The position numbers were made by a program, and so were the translations under genes. A DNA stretch of 64,000 nt from Comamonas resistens (GTDB lineage Bacteria > Pseudomonadota > Gammaproteobacteria > Burkholderiales > Burkholderiaceae_C). The stretch is taken from contig NZ_CP125947.1 of NCBI RefSeq assembly GCF_030064165.1, positions 4,774,001 to 4,838,000 on the forward strand. Reading direction: 5' to 3'. Below the pieces are notes generated by a model. The model saw only the letters and a list, made by a program, of their open reading frames with translations, was not told the DNA's origin and ran no database searches. Positions 42,839 to 51,547 of this stretch are shown in pieces. The number at the start of each line of letters is the position of its first letter. Position 1 is the first letter of the stretch.

Positions 42839-43690
42839 ATGACGGAACAACTCCAAACAGTCATGGAGCACATCCAGGCGGCTGATGCCATTGTCATCGG
42901 CGCGAGCAACGGACTGTCGATTTCCGAAGGAATCCATATCTTTGCGGAGAACGAGGACTTCGCCCGGCACTTTGGCGAGTTCCGCGCGCAACATGGATTT
43001 CGCTGCATTATCCAGGGGTGTTTCCATCCCTATCCTTCAGAAGCGCAGAAGTGGGCGTTCTTCAGCCGAATGCACCAGTACTTCCTACGTGACAAGGCCC
43101 CCAGCCAGGTCATGCAGGATCTGTACGATTTGGTAAAGGACAAGAACCACTTCGTCCTCACTTCCAATATCGACGCTCACTTTCATCTCGCGGGCTTCGA
43201 TCCTTCACGGCTCTTCGAGATCGAAGGCAATTGCAGAAGCATGCAATGCGCGGTCGCCTGCCATGATCGACTCTATCCGGGCGACGATGTGCTCTCGGAA
43301 CTTGCCCAATCGGTGCAAGACGGAAAAATCCCTGAAGAACTGCTCCCGAAGTGCCCCGAATGCGGAGGACCGATGAAGGTGCATATCGAGATTGATCGCC
43401 TGTTCCTCAAGGGAAGCGAATGGAATGAACGGAAACGCGGCTTCAGCGATTTTATCGAAAGAGTCAGTGGCAAGAAAATCGTCTTTCTTGAGCTGGGCGT
43501 GGGCGCACGCAACCAACTGATCAAGGCGCCGCTCATGCGAATTGCCGAGTGCGAACCGAATGCAAGCTACATCTGCTTCAACAGGGGAGCGGAGGTCTAC
43601 ATCCCACGCGAAATTGAATCAAAGGCGATCGGCGTCGATGGAGACATTGCGCAGGCGCTGAGGCAACTGGCTGCGATGTTGCCAGCCTAA
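42839..43690 (+). CDS. Sirtuin of the class M (SirTM-like) type, second copy
   Basis: 283 aa paralogue of the preceding gene, 17 bases downstream. Motifs: IGASNGLS (~20-27), TSNID at 108-112, zinc cysteines C137, C141, C172, C175 (CPECG). The position of the classical catalytic His is taken by E129 before G130, different from the Gln of its neighbour. It may have another activity, be a regulatory partner, or bind NAD without turnover. Divergence from the first copy is high, so it is not a recent duplication. Confidence 0.8.
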   Translation: MTEQLQTVMEHIQAADAIVIGASNGLSISEGIHIFAENEDFARHFGEFRAQHGFRCIIQGCFHPYPSEAQKWAFFSRMHQYFLRDKAPSQVMQDLYDLVKDKNHFVLTSNIDAHFHLAGFDPSRLFEIEGNCRSMQCAVACHDRLYPGDDVLSELAQSVQDGKIPEELLPKCPECGGPMKVHIEIDRLFLKGSEWNERKRGFSDFIERVSGKKIVFLELGVGARNQLIKAPLMRIAECEPNASYICFNRGAEVYIPREIESKAIGVDGDIAQALRQLAAMLPA

Positions 43691-43707
43691 AAATCTTGGA
43701 GACAGCC

Positions 43708-44313
43708 ATGCTTTTGGAAAATGCACTGATCAAACATCCGCTATGCCAACCAGTTGCCAAACGCTACAGGCAATGGTACGACTTCATGGAAAACAACGTC
43801 GAATATTGGATGGCAGACAGTCCATGGCATGCGAAGGATCATGCCGCGAGGGTGTTGCTGCTGGCCCTGATACTCGGCCATAAAAAAGGCCTTGATGACG
43901 AAGGCATGGACACCTTGAGCTTGGCGGCCGTCTTCCATGACTCCCGCAGAGTAGACGACTGGATCGACAAGGGACACGGGGAGCGTGCGGCACATTACTA
44001 CCGTGAGCGCTGCCGTGAAACGAACATCTACATAGATGCACATGCCGCCTTCATCATGCACCACCACGACTTGGACGACCGCATTGGATTGGCTGAGATC
44101 GACAGGATGTACGCGGGCCGCACGGAGCGCTTGGCGCTCTTCCAAATATTCAAGGACGCCGACGCACTGGATCGCTTTCGTTTGGGGGATGACAACTTGA
44201 ACGTCTCAATGCTCCGCACAGAGGAAGCACCGACGTTGATCGAGTTCTCCAAGCAAATGTTGCAGCAAAGCAGGAACGAATTGAATGCTCGCTCAGGCGC
44301 GGTGACGCTCTAA
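43708..44313 (+). CDS. HD-domain phosphohydrolase-like protein
   Basis: 201 aa. The HD superfamily metal site is visible as H near WHAKDHAARVLLL (~37-49), HD at VFHDSRR (~77-83), HHHD (~116-119) and a later D in FKDADALDRFR (~149-159). Such proteins hydrolyse nucleotides or phosphoesters. In this operon a nucleotide-type substrate linked to NAD or ADP-ribose turnover is plausible but unproven. The ATG at 43708 follows TTGGAG. Confidence 0.75.
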   Translation: MLLENALIKHPLCQPVAKRYRQWYDFMENNVEYWMADSPWHAKDHAARVLLLALILGHKKGLDDEGMDTLSLAAVFHDSRRVDDWIDKGHGERAAHYYRERCRETNIYIDAHAAFIMHHHDLDDRIGLAEIDRMYAGRTERLALFQIFKDADALDRFRLGDDNLNVSMLRTEEAPTLIEFSKQMLQQSRNELNARSGAVTL

Positions 44314-44333
44314 GCATAGGAGGGAAATGAATT

Positions 44334-44852
44334 ATGCGAATACTGGTCGTGGTTGACATGCAGGAAGACTTCATTCGCGGAATCCTGGGAACACAAGATG
44401 CGCAGAACATACTCGCAGATGTCAGGGCCAAGATTGATGGCTATCTCGCTGCGGGTGATGTCGTTATCTATACCCAGGACACCCACACGAGCGACTATCT
44501 GCAAACGCAGGAAGGCAGGAAGTTGCCGGTCGCGCACTGCATCAAGGGAACGCATGGCTGGGAAATCGTCCCCGAAGTCCTCGTTCAAGGTTGCGCAGTC
44601 ATCGAAAAGCCGAGTTTCGGATCTTTGGCACTCGCAGACCATGTTCAGGAGCTTTCGGGGGTCACCGCCATCGAGGTCATCGGGGTGTGTACCGACATCT
44701 GCGTCATATCCAATGCGATGATCCTGCGGGCGGCGCTGCCGGAAGTGCCCATCCAGGTGGATGCTTCATGTTGCGCGGGATCGAGTCCCGTTGGACATAG
44801 CAACGCGCTACAAGCCATGCAGGCATGCCAGATCGAAGTCGTAGGAGGCTAG
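44334..44852 (+). CDS. Nicotinamidase-like isochorismatase-family hydrolase
   Basis: 172 aa. Catalytic triad D8, K92 and C123 (GVCTDICVISNA) and a D49-T-H51 metal-site pair as in PncA nicotinamidases. It would turn nicotinamide into nicotinic acid, the substrate of the next gene, which supports the assignment. The gene lies 20 bases after the HD gene and 4 bases before the phosphoribosyltransferase gene. Other isochorismatase-fold amidases cannot be excluded. Confidence 0.8.
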   Translation: MRILVVVDMQEDFIRGILGTQDAQNILADVRAKIDGYLAAGDVVIYTQDTHTSDYLQTQEGRKLPVAHCIKGTHGWEIVPEVLVQGCAVIEKPSFGSLALADHVQELSGVTAIEVIGVCTDICVISNAMILRAALPEVPIQVDASCCAGSSPVGHSNALQAMQACQIEVVGG

Positions 44853-44856
44853 TACG

Positions 44857-46335
44857 ATGAGCCAGTATGACGACCGCAACATCAGCATGATGATGGACCT
44901 TTACGCGCTGACCATGGCCAATGGCTACTTCGTGTATGGAAACGAGAAAACGTGGGCTGCGTTCGACGTGTACTACCGTAAGAACCCTGATGACGGTGGA
45001 TTCGCAGTTTTCGCTGGCTTGGAACAAATCATCGAGCACATACAAGGTCTGCATTTCAGTGAACGGGACATCAGCTACTTGCGTGAACTGAGGCAGTTCG
45101 ATGATGCCTTCCTTGAATATCTGCAAAATTTCCGGTTCTCGGGTGATATTTATGCGTTCCCGGAAGGAACCATCATGTATCCCAACGAACCTATACTGAC
45201 TGTCATCGCGCCGATGATCGACGCGCAAATGGTCGAAACAGTCATCCTGAACCAAATCAATCACCAGTCCCTGATTGCAACCAAAACGCGGCGCATAGTG
45301 AATTCGGCGCAGGGGCGACCGGTGTTCGATTTTGGGGCAAGGCGAGCACATAACGTCGATGCCGCTGTCTATGGCGCGCGAGCTGCTTACATAGGCGGAG
45401 CGGCGGGCACGTCAAACATCATGGCTGGCAAGCAGTTCGGAATTCCCTTAAGCGGGACGATGGCCCATAGCTGGGTGATGTTCCATGACAGCGAGTACAA
45501 GGCGTTTCGCCGCTACGCAGAACAGTACCCCGATGACGCAGTGCTCCTGGTCGATACCTACGACGTCATGCGTTCCGGCGTTCCTAACGCGATTCGCGTT
45601 GCAAAAGAGATATTGGAGCCGATGGGTAAGCGCCTCAAAGGCGTGCGCCTGGACTCGGGCGATCTGGCTTATCTGTCAAATCGGGCGCGAATCGCACTGA
45701 ACGATGCTGGACTCGAAGACTGCCGCATTTTTGTTTCCAACAGCCTCGATGAATGCACCATCAGGGCGCTGATCTTGCAAGGTAGCAACATCGACGGTTT
45801 TGGGGTCGGGGAAAGTCTGATTACATCAAAGAGTGACCCGGTGTTAGGGGCTGTCTACAAACTCGTTGCTGTTCAGGATAAAGAGGTTTTCGTACCACGA
45901 ATCAAGGTTTCGGAAGCTGCAAGCAAAACAACTAACCCTGGACTCAAGAAGGTGTACCGCATTTATTGCGAAAAAGGTCAGGCCATTGCTGACTTAATCA
46001 CAGTTGCGGACGAAATACTGAATCTGGCAAAGGACTCCCGGTACGTTGATCCAGAAAAGCCTTGGCAGAATCGCAGCTTCACCAACTGTTCTGCCAAGGA
46101 GCTTCAAGAACCTGTTATCAAAGGTGGTCGCCGAGTTTATCCAAAACGCAGTATTGAAGAAATCCGCCATTATGTAGAACAGCAAATTTCGCAAGAAACT
46201 TGGAAGGAGGTCACTCGGTTAGAAAGACCTCACGTCCACTATTTGGATCTTAGCCCTGCATACAACGAAATGAAGACAAGAATGCTTCGCGAGGCTTCAA
46301 TGGCGGATAAGTTTATGCCGAATGCGCTTTCATAG
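44857..46335 (+). CDS. pncB: Nicotinate phosphoribosyltransferase
   Basis: 492 aa enzyme of the long NAPRTase/NAMPT-like type making NaMN from nicotinic acid and PRPP. Visible features are the opening LYALTMANGYF, FDFGARRAHN (~155-164), the GTMAHSWVM His motif (~199-207) and the phosphate-binding VRLDSGDLAYLS (~264-275). With the upstream nicotinamidase it completes the Preiss-Handler return of nicotinamide to NAD. It is the last gene of the sirtuin operon. Confidence 0.9.
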   Translation: MSQYDDRNISMMMDLYALTMANGYFVYGNEKTWAAFDVYYRKNPDDGGFAVFAGLEQIIEHIQGLHFSERDISYLRELRQFDDAFLEYLQNFRFSGDIYAFPEGTIMYPNEPILTVIAPMIDAQMVETVILNQINHQSLIATKTRRIVNSAQGRPVFDFGARRAHNVDAAVYGARAAYIGGAAGTSNIMAGKQFGIPLSGTMAHSWVMFHDSEYKAFRRYAEQYPDDAVLLVDTYDVMRSGVPNAIRVAKEILEPMGKRLKGVRLDSGDLAYLSNRARIALNDAGLEDCRIFVSNSLDECTIRALILQGSNIDGFGVGESLITSKSDPVLGAVYKLVAVQDKEVFVPRIKVSEAASKTTNPGLKKVYRIYCEKGQAIADLITVADEILNLAKDSRYVDPEKPWQNRSFTNCSAKELQEPVIKGGRRVYPKRSIEEIRHYVEQQISQETWKEVTRLERPHVHYLDLSPAYNEMKTRMLREASMADKFMPNALS

Positions 46336-46344
46336 GTTTCCCGT

Positions 46345-46640
46345 TCAAGCTCGAATATAGGTCCAACCCTCCTGTTTCAACCGGGCAAGCTCCAAAACGG
46401 CGGGTCCAGAAATCAAGTTGAGTGGCGATCGGTTTTCTCTTTCAGAGCGCGCCAAGCTGATCGGACATAACCAATCCACAGAATCAAGACCCTCATGTAC
46501 GATGCCACGTGCAGCAGGAACTGCATAGCATTGGCAATAATGCGTACCTGTGTGCCCGGAGCCTCTCTCATTATATTGGCAGCGTTTTTTCGCGATCGTT
46601 CCAAAGAGGTAGGACTCGGAGCATGCCAAATGATCATCAT
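46345..46640 (-). pseudogene. Frameshifted DsrE-family gene
   Basis: The first half reads MIIWHAPSPTSLERSRKN...TQVRIIANA, typical of small DsrE-like proteins. The second half continues in another frame as IVHEGLDSV...GPAVLELARLKQEGWTYIRA, the usual family end. One frameshift near 46520 joins them. No ribosome site or operon partner is evident. Confidence 0.6.
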
Positions 46641-46782
46641 CGGATTTTCACGGTTTATTGGATCTCACTAGATCTTGATGTCTCCCGTCTTCTTCCGAGT
46701 ATCCCGCAGGCGTTTTCCAACCATGCCAACGCTACGATAGAGTCAAGGATGGCGATATGGAGCGAGAAAGGCCCAACCCCGA

Positions 46783-48618
46783 TCATGGCGCGCCTGCCTC
46801 GCTCAGACGCTCAAGGAAATCGTGAGGCTCCATTTCTCCGACCATGCGCTGCGCTCGACGCTCCTTTCCATCAGGACCGACCAGAATCAGCGTGGGCGGT
46901 CCCATGACCTGCCACTGCTTGAGCAGTGCTTGATCTGTAGCATCATTGCGCGTTACATCCGGCCGCAGTATCTGCAGCTTTGCCAGGCGCTCGGCCACTG
47001 TGGTATCGCCGAAGACGTTGCGCTCGATCACATGACAGCTCACACACCAGTCCGCGTAAAAGTCGATCAGGGTCCACTGCCCCTGTTCGCTCGCTTCGTC
47101 CAGTCGGGCTTGAACGTCTTTGACGGACTTTGCTGCAAGGTAATTCGGCTTACTTGTGCTAGCATTGTTTGTGCCGGATGGTACTGTAGACAGCCGCATG
47201 TAAGCCAACGGCTGCAAGGCAGAATCTGCTCCAGAAGCTGCGCCCACCAGCATCAGAATCGACCAGATACCGATCAGTGCGGCGCCGAACTTCAACGCCC
47301 ACATCAAACGGCCCGTGGACTTCAAGGCCTTCGCCCAACCTAGGAGCCCAAACGCTACGCCCAGCGCGAGGGCTCCCCATAACAGCAGGCTTACTGTGGC
47401 TGGCAGGAAGCGCGCCAGCATCATGATCGCCATGGCAACCATCACATAGCCGAAAGCAACGCATACCCTGTCCATCCATTCGCCAGGTTTGGGCAGAATA
47501 CGAGCACCAAAGGCCGCGATCGCCAACAAAGGCAATCCCATACCCAAACCGAGCGCGAACAGCACAAGTCCCCCTGTCAATCCGCTGCCTGTCTGCCCGA
47601 TGTACAGAAGCCCACCCGCTAGCGGAGCCGTCATGCAAGGCCCGACCAACAATGCTGACAGAAAACCCAGCACGGCAGCACCGGCAAGACTTCCTCCTGC
47701 ACGCCCGCGCCCCGCAGATTCGATGCGATTGACGAACGCTGAGGGCAGTTGCAGCTCGAAGGCGCCAAACAGCGATACCGCCAAGACGAGAAACAGACCT
47801 GCGAACGCGCTAAGGAGCCAAGGCGATTGCAGTGTGGCCTGCAGATTGGCGCCGGCTAGGCCTGCGGCCACACCCACCGCTGCGTAGGTGCCGGCCATCG
47901 CCAAAACGTACGCTAGCGATAGCGCGAAGGCACGACGTGGCTTGGCCTGACTGCCAACTACCAGTGTGGATATGATCGGAATCATGGGCAATGTACAAGG
48001 CGTAAATGCCAGCAGCAGACCAAAGCCTAAGAACAGCAACATACCGGAAACAGGCCCCATCGCTCCCAGCCGCTTTGCAAGCGCCTGATCGTCACCAACA
48101 CCTTCGTGAGACTTGGCTGCTCTCGCGGTTTCAGGAACCGGCGATGCGTGGTTGCTGGCTTGGACTCGGTTAGTCGCAGACCAAGCTACAGGAATGGTTC
48201 CAGGTGGATAGCAGACCCCCTTGTCGGCGCAGCCCTGCCAATGGAGCGTAGCCGGTCCTGCGGTGTTGGCAGGGAACCGCAGACTCAAGTCCGGAGATGT
48301 GTAAATCTCCGTATCGCCAAAAGACTCGTCGTGCTTGGCTGTACCTGCTGGAAGTTCTAGAGGAACATTTCTGCCTTTTTCATCGGTCAGTTTGAGCGCA
48401 TGCCGGTAGAGGTAATGGCCTTTAGCTATTTTTCCTTCGACAACGATCCAGTCGTCTTGCTGGCTAACTTCTCTCAGCTTGAATACCTCTGCTGCATCCA
48501 GGAACTGAGATTCGTTGCTCCACAGAAATGAACCACTACCCGCTACTGCTGCGCCAGCAGCGCAGCACATTAGTACAAGTGCCAATATAGCTCGGCGCAA
48601 CAACAGATCGATACGCAA
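46783..48618 (-). CDS. dsbD: Thiol:disulfide interchange protein DsbD
   Basis: 611 aa from a TTG at 48618 preceded by AAGGGTGA. That start places a signal peptide first. Earlier frames would run into the promoter of the divergent regulator. N-terminal periplasmic domain with cysteines in GCADKGVCYPP; eight-helix membrane part with FTPCTLP and VGPCMTAP cysteines; C-terminal thioredoxin domain with WCVSC. It moves electrons from cytoplasmic thioredoxin to periplasmic proteins and often supports copper tolerance or cytochrome maturation. Confidence 0.9.
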   Translation of the reverse strand: MRIDLLLRRAILALVLMCCAAGAAVAGSGSFLWSNESQFLDAAEVFKLREVSQQDDWIVVEGKIAKGHYLYRHALKLTDEKGRNVPLELPAGTAKHDESFGDTEIYTSPDLSLRFPANTAGPATLHWQGCADKGVCYPPGTIPVAWSATNRVQASNHASPVPETARAAKSHEGVGDDQALAKRLGAMGPVSGMLLFLGFGLLLAFTPCTLPMIPIISTLVVGSQAKPRRAFALSLAYVLAMAGTYAAVGVAAGLAGANLQATLQSPWLLSAFAGLFLVLAVSLFGAFELQLPSAFVNRIESAGRGRAGGSLAGAAVLGFLSALLVGPCMTAPLAGGLLYIGQTGSGLTGGLVLFALGLGMGLPLLAIAAFGARILPKPGEWMDRVCVAFGYVMVAMAIMMLARFLPATVSLLLWGALALGVAFGLLGWAKALKSTGRLMWALKFGAALIGIWSILMLVGAASGADSALQPLAYMRLSTVPSGTNNASTSKPNYLAAKSVKDVQARLDEASEQGQWTLIDFYADWCVSCHVIERNVFGDTTVAERLAKLQILRPDVTRNDATDQALLKQWQVMGPPTLILVGPDGKERRAQRMVGEMEPHDFLERLSEAGAP

Positions 48619-48742
48619 ATCGTCACCCTTCAGACACAAGTGTTCAGCCAATCTTGGCCGATGTCGATTAAGTGAGAATAAAGTGACGATCCAGCCTTTC
48701 CGGCCTAATATGAAGCTTTGACCAAAGCAAGATAGAGGCAAG

Positions 48743-49411
48743 ATGCGGATACTTCTAGTGGAGGATGATGAACTGATTGCGAGCGGCATCCTCGTAGGCT
48801 TGCGCGCCCATGGCATCGCTGCGGCGCACGTACTCACAGCAGCAGACGCGGAGTGCATGCAGCAAGAAGAAACGTTCGATGCCATCGTTCTCGATCTGGG
48901 GCTGCCGGACCGCGACGGCCTGCAACTGCTCGATGCTATCAGGGCTTTCGAGCCTGCGGTTCCGGTACTGATCCTCTCTGCGCGGGACGCCATCGAGTAT
49001 CGACTATCCGGCTTGCATGGCGGTGCCGATGACTACATGACCAAGCCCTTCGATTTGAGGGAGCTCGCTGCGCGGTTGCATGCACTGGTCAGACGATCCC
49101 AGGGGCGCTGCGTACAAATTATCGAGGCCGGCCCCTTGCGTGTGGAACCCGATAGCGGCCTGGCGTGGTTGAGCGGACAGCCGGTCGAACTGTCGCGCCG
49201 TGAAGTGGATTTGCTCGTGCACCTGGCCAATGCCGAGGCGCGATGGCTGCCCCCCGACTCCCTACGAGAACGGTTATACGGTTTTGGCGAAGAGATTCAC
49301 AGCAATGCACTGAACGTACATATCCACAACATTCGTCGCAAACTGGGTAACCAGGCTATCGAAACCTCACGCGGCTTGGGGTATCGTCTAGGTTGGCGGA
49401 GGTCGTCATGA
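48743..49411 (+). CDS. OmpR/QseB-family response regulator
   Basis: 222 aa. Receiver domain with the acidic pair E7-D8-D9, phosphorylated D51 and K near YMTKPF (~97-102), followed by a winged-helix DNA-binding domain (~125-220, NALNVHIHNIRRKLG). It is divergent from dsbD, a likely target, and overlaps the kinase gene (ATGA). Confidence 0.92.
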   Translation: MRILLVEDDELIASGILVGLRAHGIAAAHVLTAADAECMQQEETFDAIVLDLGLPDRDGLQLLDAIRAFEPAVPVLILSARDAIEYRLSGLHGGADDYMTKPFDLRELAARLHALVRRSQGRCVQIIEAGPLRVEPDSGLAWLSGQPVELSRREVDLLVHLANAEARWLPPDSLRERLYGFGEEIHSNALNVHIHNIRRKLGNQAIETSRGLGYRLGWRRSS

Positions 49412-50736
49412 GTTTGCGCTTACGTGCCGTCTTGATCACGGGGATTGCTCTGGTTGTTTTGTGGGGCGCTGCTGCGGGCTGGATGATGCGGGATGTTCAT
49501 GCAAACTTGGACCGCACCCTTGATGGCCGACTGGCCATGTCGGCGCGTATGGTCTCAGGCCTGCTCGAACGCGCCGCATTTTCTCCTGGTTCAGCAGACC
49601 CCGACTGGAACGATGCAGTCCGAGTCAGCGGTGGTGAAGGCATCGCCTGCGAGATCCGCTCACTGCGCGGAGAGATTTTAGCACGCACTGTAGGAGGCCC
49701 CCACTCCGCATTTGAAAACTTGCAGTCTGGATACAGCGTCCGAGAGGTAGACAGCCGAGCCTGGCGGGTTTACGTGCTTCGGGCTGGCGACTATCAAATC
49801 ACCACAGCAGATCGCATCGACGAACGCGACATCCTGATCAATGAATTGCTATGTGCTGCAAGCGTTCCGTTTTTGATTGCGTTCTTTGGTTGCTTGGCAG
49901 CATTATGGATAGGAATTGGGCGTGGGCTCGCTCCACTCAAGGCACTGTGCCGCGCCTTGCGCGACAAGAACACTGAAGACACGACTCCGATCGACAGCCA
50001 CGGGACACCATCGGAATTGCGCCCGGTCCTTGCGGCAATGAATGGCCTGCTCGGACGCCTGGCGAAAGCGTTGTCTCTTCAGAGAGCCTTTACTGATGCA
50101 GCCGCGCACGAATTACGCACGCCGTTGACCGTGATCGACACGCATCTTCAAGTAGTGCGGCTGACTCAGGGTGAAGAAGCACAGGCTTCACTTCGCAGCG
50201 CTGAAGAAGGAGTACGCCGATTGCGGCGAACCTTGGATCAAATGATGGTACTGGCCCGCGCCGAAGCTCCGATTGGCAGCGACAGCTCGTGTACTTCCAT
50301 ACTGGCAGTGGTGGATGAAATTATTACCCGCCTAGACGATGCTGCGCGCGCTCGCGTAACGCTTGTTAGCGAAGGCGCGGATACTTGCACACCTGTTCCC
50401 AAATCCATGCTCGAAGCAGTCCTGCGAAATCTGCTCGACAACGCGCTGCGCTATTCACCATCTACTTGTCCCATCAACGTAAAAATTTCGTTCGCCGAGC
50501 CAAAGAAGCAGTGTTACATCGAGGTGATGGATCGTGGTCCCGGCTTAAGCGCCGAACATACAGCCCAAATCGGTCAACGCTTCTGGCGAGGCGATCAAGG
50601 TCGACGACGTGGTGACGGTTCTGGCCTTGGGATATCCATTGTTCGAGCCATCGTCGAACGTTTTGGAGGGTCATTGAATATGATGCCGAGGAATCAAGGG
50701 GGATTGATCGCCAAAGTTACAATCCCTTTAGGATGA
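49408..50736 (+). CDS. Sensor histidine kinase, QseC-like
   Basis: 442 aa. Two transmembrane helices (~8-26 and ~150-170) flank a periplasmic sensor. The phosphorylated His is H234 in AAAHELRTPLT. ATP-binding boxes are N (NLLDNALRYSP), G1 (DRGPGLS) and G2 (GDGSGLGISIV). The ATG at 49408 overlaps the regulator stop and follows GGAGG. Signal unknown; metal or redox stress is plausible from its neighbours. Confidence 0.92.
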   Translation: MSLRLRAVLITGIALVVLWGAAAGWMMRDVHANLDRTLDGRLAMSARMVSGLLERAAFSPGSADPDWNDAVRVSGGEGIACEIRSLRGEILARTVGGPHSAFENLQSGYSVREVDSRAWRVYVLRAGDYQITTADRIDERDILINELLCAASVPFLIAFFGCLAALWIGIGRGLAPLKALCRALRDKNTEDTTPIDSHGTPSELRPVLAAMNGLLGRLAKALSLQRAFTDAAAHELRTPLTVIDTHLQVVRLTQGEEAQASLRSAEEGVRRLRRTLDQMMVLARAEAPIGSDSSCTSILAVVDEIITRLDDAARARVTLVSEGADTCTPVPKSMLEAVLRNLLDNALRYSPSTCPINVKISFAEPKKQCYIEVMDRGPGLSAEHTAQIGQRFWRGDQGRRRGDGSGLGISIVRAIVERFGGSLNMMPRNQGGLIAKVTIPLG

Positions 50737-50743
50737 GGAATAT

Positions 50744-51421
50744 ATGAACACAAATACGAAGGATTCTTCAGTGCTTGATAGAAAAAATTTAAGTAGCGGT
50801 GCCTTTCTTAATTCATTCAAAGACGCCCCAGGCATTGAATGGTGGTCGGAGGAACGTATCGAAGCGTCCATGCAGGAGACATTGGCGCAGCGCCCGAATG
50901 GCGACCCAATTTGGCTATTCGCCTATGGCTCATTGATCTGCAACCCGGTGTTTGAATTCGCTGAAAACGTCATGGCTACGCTGGAAGGCTGGCATCGGAG
51001 TTTTTGCATCCGCCTGGTGCTGGCCCGTGGCAGCGTGGACCAGCCTGGAAGAATGCTCGCACTAGAGCCAGGGGCGTTCACCGATGGCGTTGCGCTTCGA
51101 CTGCGGGAAGAGGATCTGGAGCAAGAGTTAAGGATGGTCTGGATGCGGGAGATGGTTGGCGGCGTGTACCGGCCAGAGTGGGCGACCATCACATTGGAAG
51201 ATGGCCGGGCCGCTCAAGCGATCATTTTCACGGCAAACCGGGAAAGTCATCTGTACGAGTCAGACGCCTCGCCCAATGCAATTGGGCCGGTCATTGCAGT
51301 GGCGCATGGGAGCCTGGGAACCAATCGCGATTACGTTCTCCAACTCGACAACGCTTTGCGGATGAAAGGGATAACAGACGGCTATATCCGTGAGCTGGCC
51401 GATCTGCTGGCCCAGCATTGA
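50744..51421 (+). CDS. ChaC-like gamma-glutamylcyclotransferase
   Basis: 225 aa. The GGCT-fold substrate loop FAYGSLICNP (~63-72) is clear and the rest fits ChaC proteins, which degrade glutathione to 5-oxoproline and Cys-Gly. It lies 7 bases after the kinase gene, so may be cotranscribed. A link to metal or thiol stress is inferred. Confidence 0.85.
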   Translation: MNTNTKDSSVLDRKNLSSGAFLNSFKDAPGIEWWSEERIEASMQETLAQRPNGDPIWLFAYGSLICNPVFEFAENVMATLEGWHRSFCIRLVLARGSVDQPGRMLALEPGAFTDGVALRLREEDLEQELRMVWMREMVGGVYRPEWATITLEDGRAAQAIIFTANRESHLYESDASPNAIGPVIAVAHGSLGTNRDYVLQLDNALRMKGITDGYIRELADLLAQH

Positions 51422-51547
51422 ACGCTCTCGAACCTCAGGAGGCTGAGCACGCCCCGTTTATCAACTCATTCGCCATCTCGATTGGGGTTTGTAATTAATA
51501 AAAACACCTGCGATTAACGCAGCGAGCATTACTGCCAAGTTCATGCA

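Noticed and set aside
32039-43690. A functional unit of lipA with the class M-like sirtuins
   Set aside because: Known SirTM targets are lipoylated, but the genes are 8 kb apart on opposite strands in different operons, and no GcvH-like or lipoate ligase gene is present. Kept only as a side remark.
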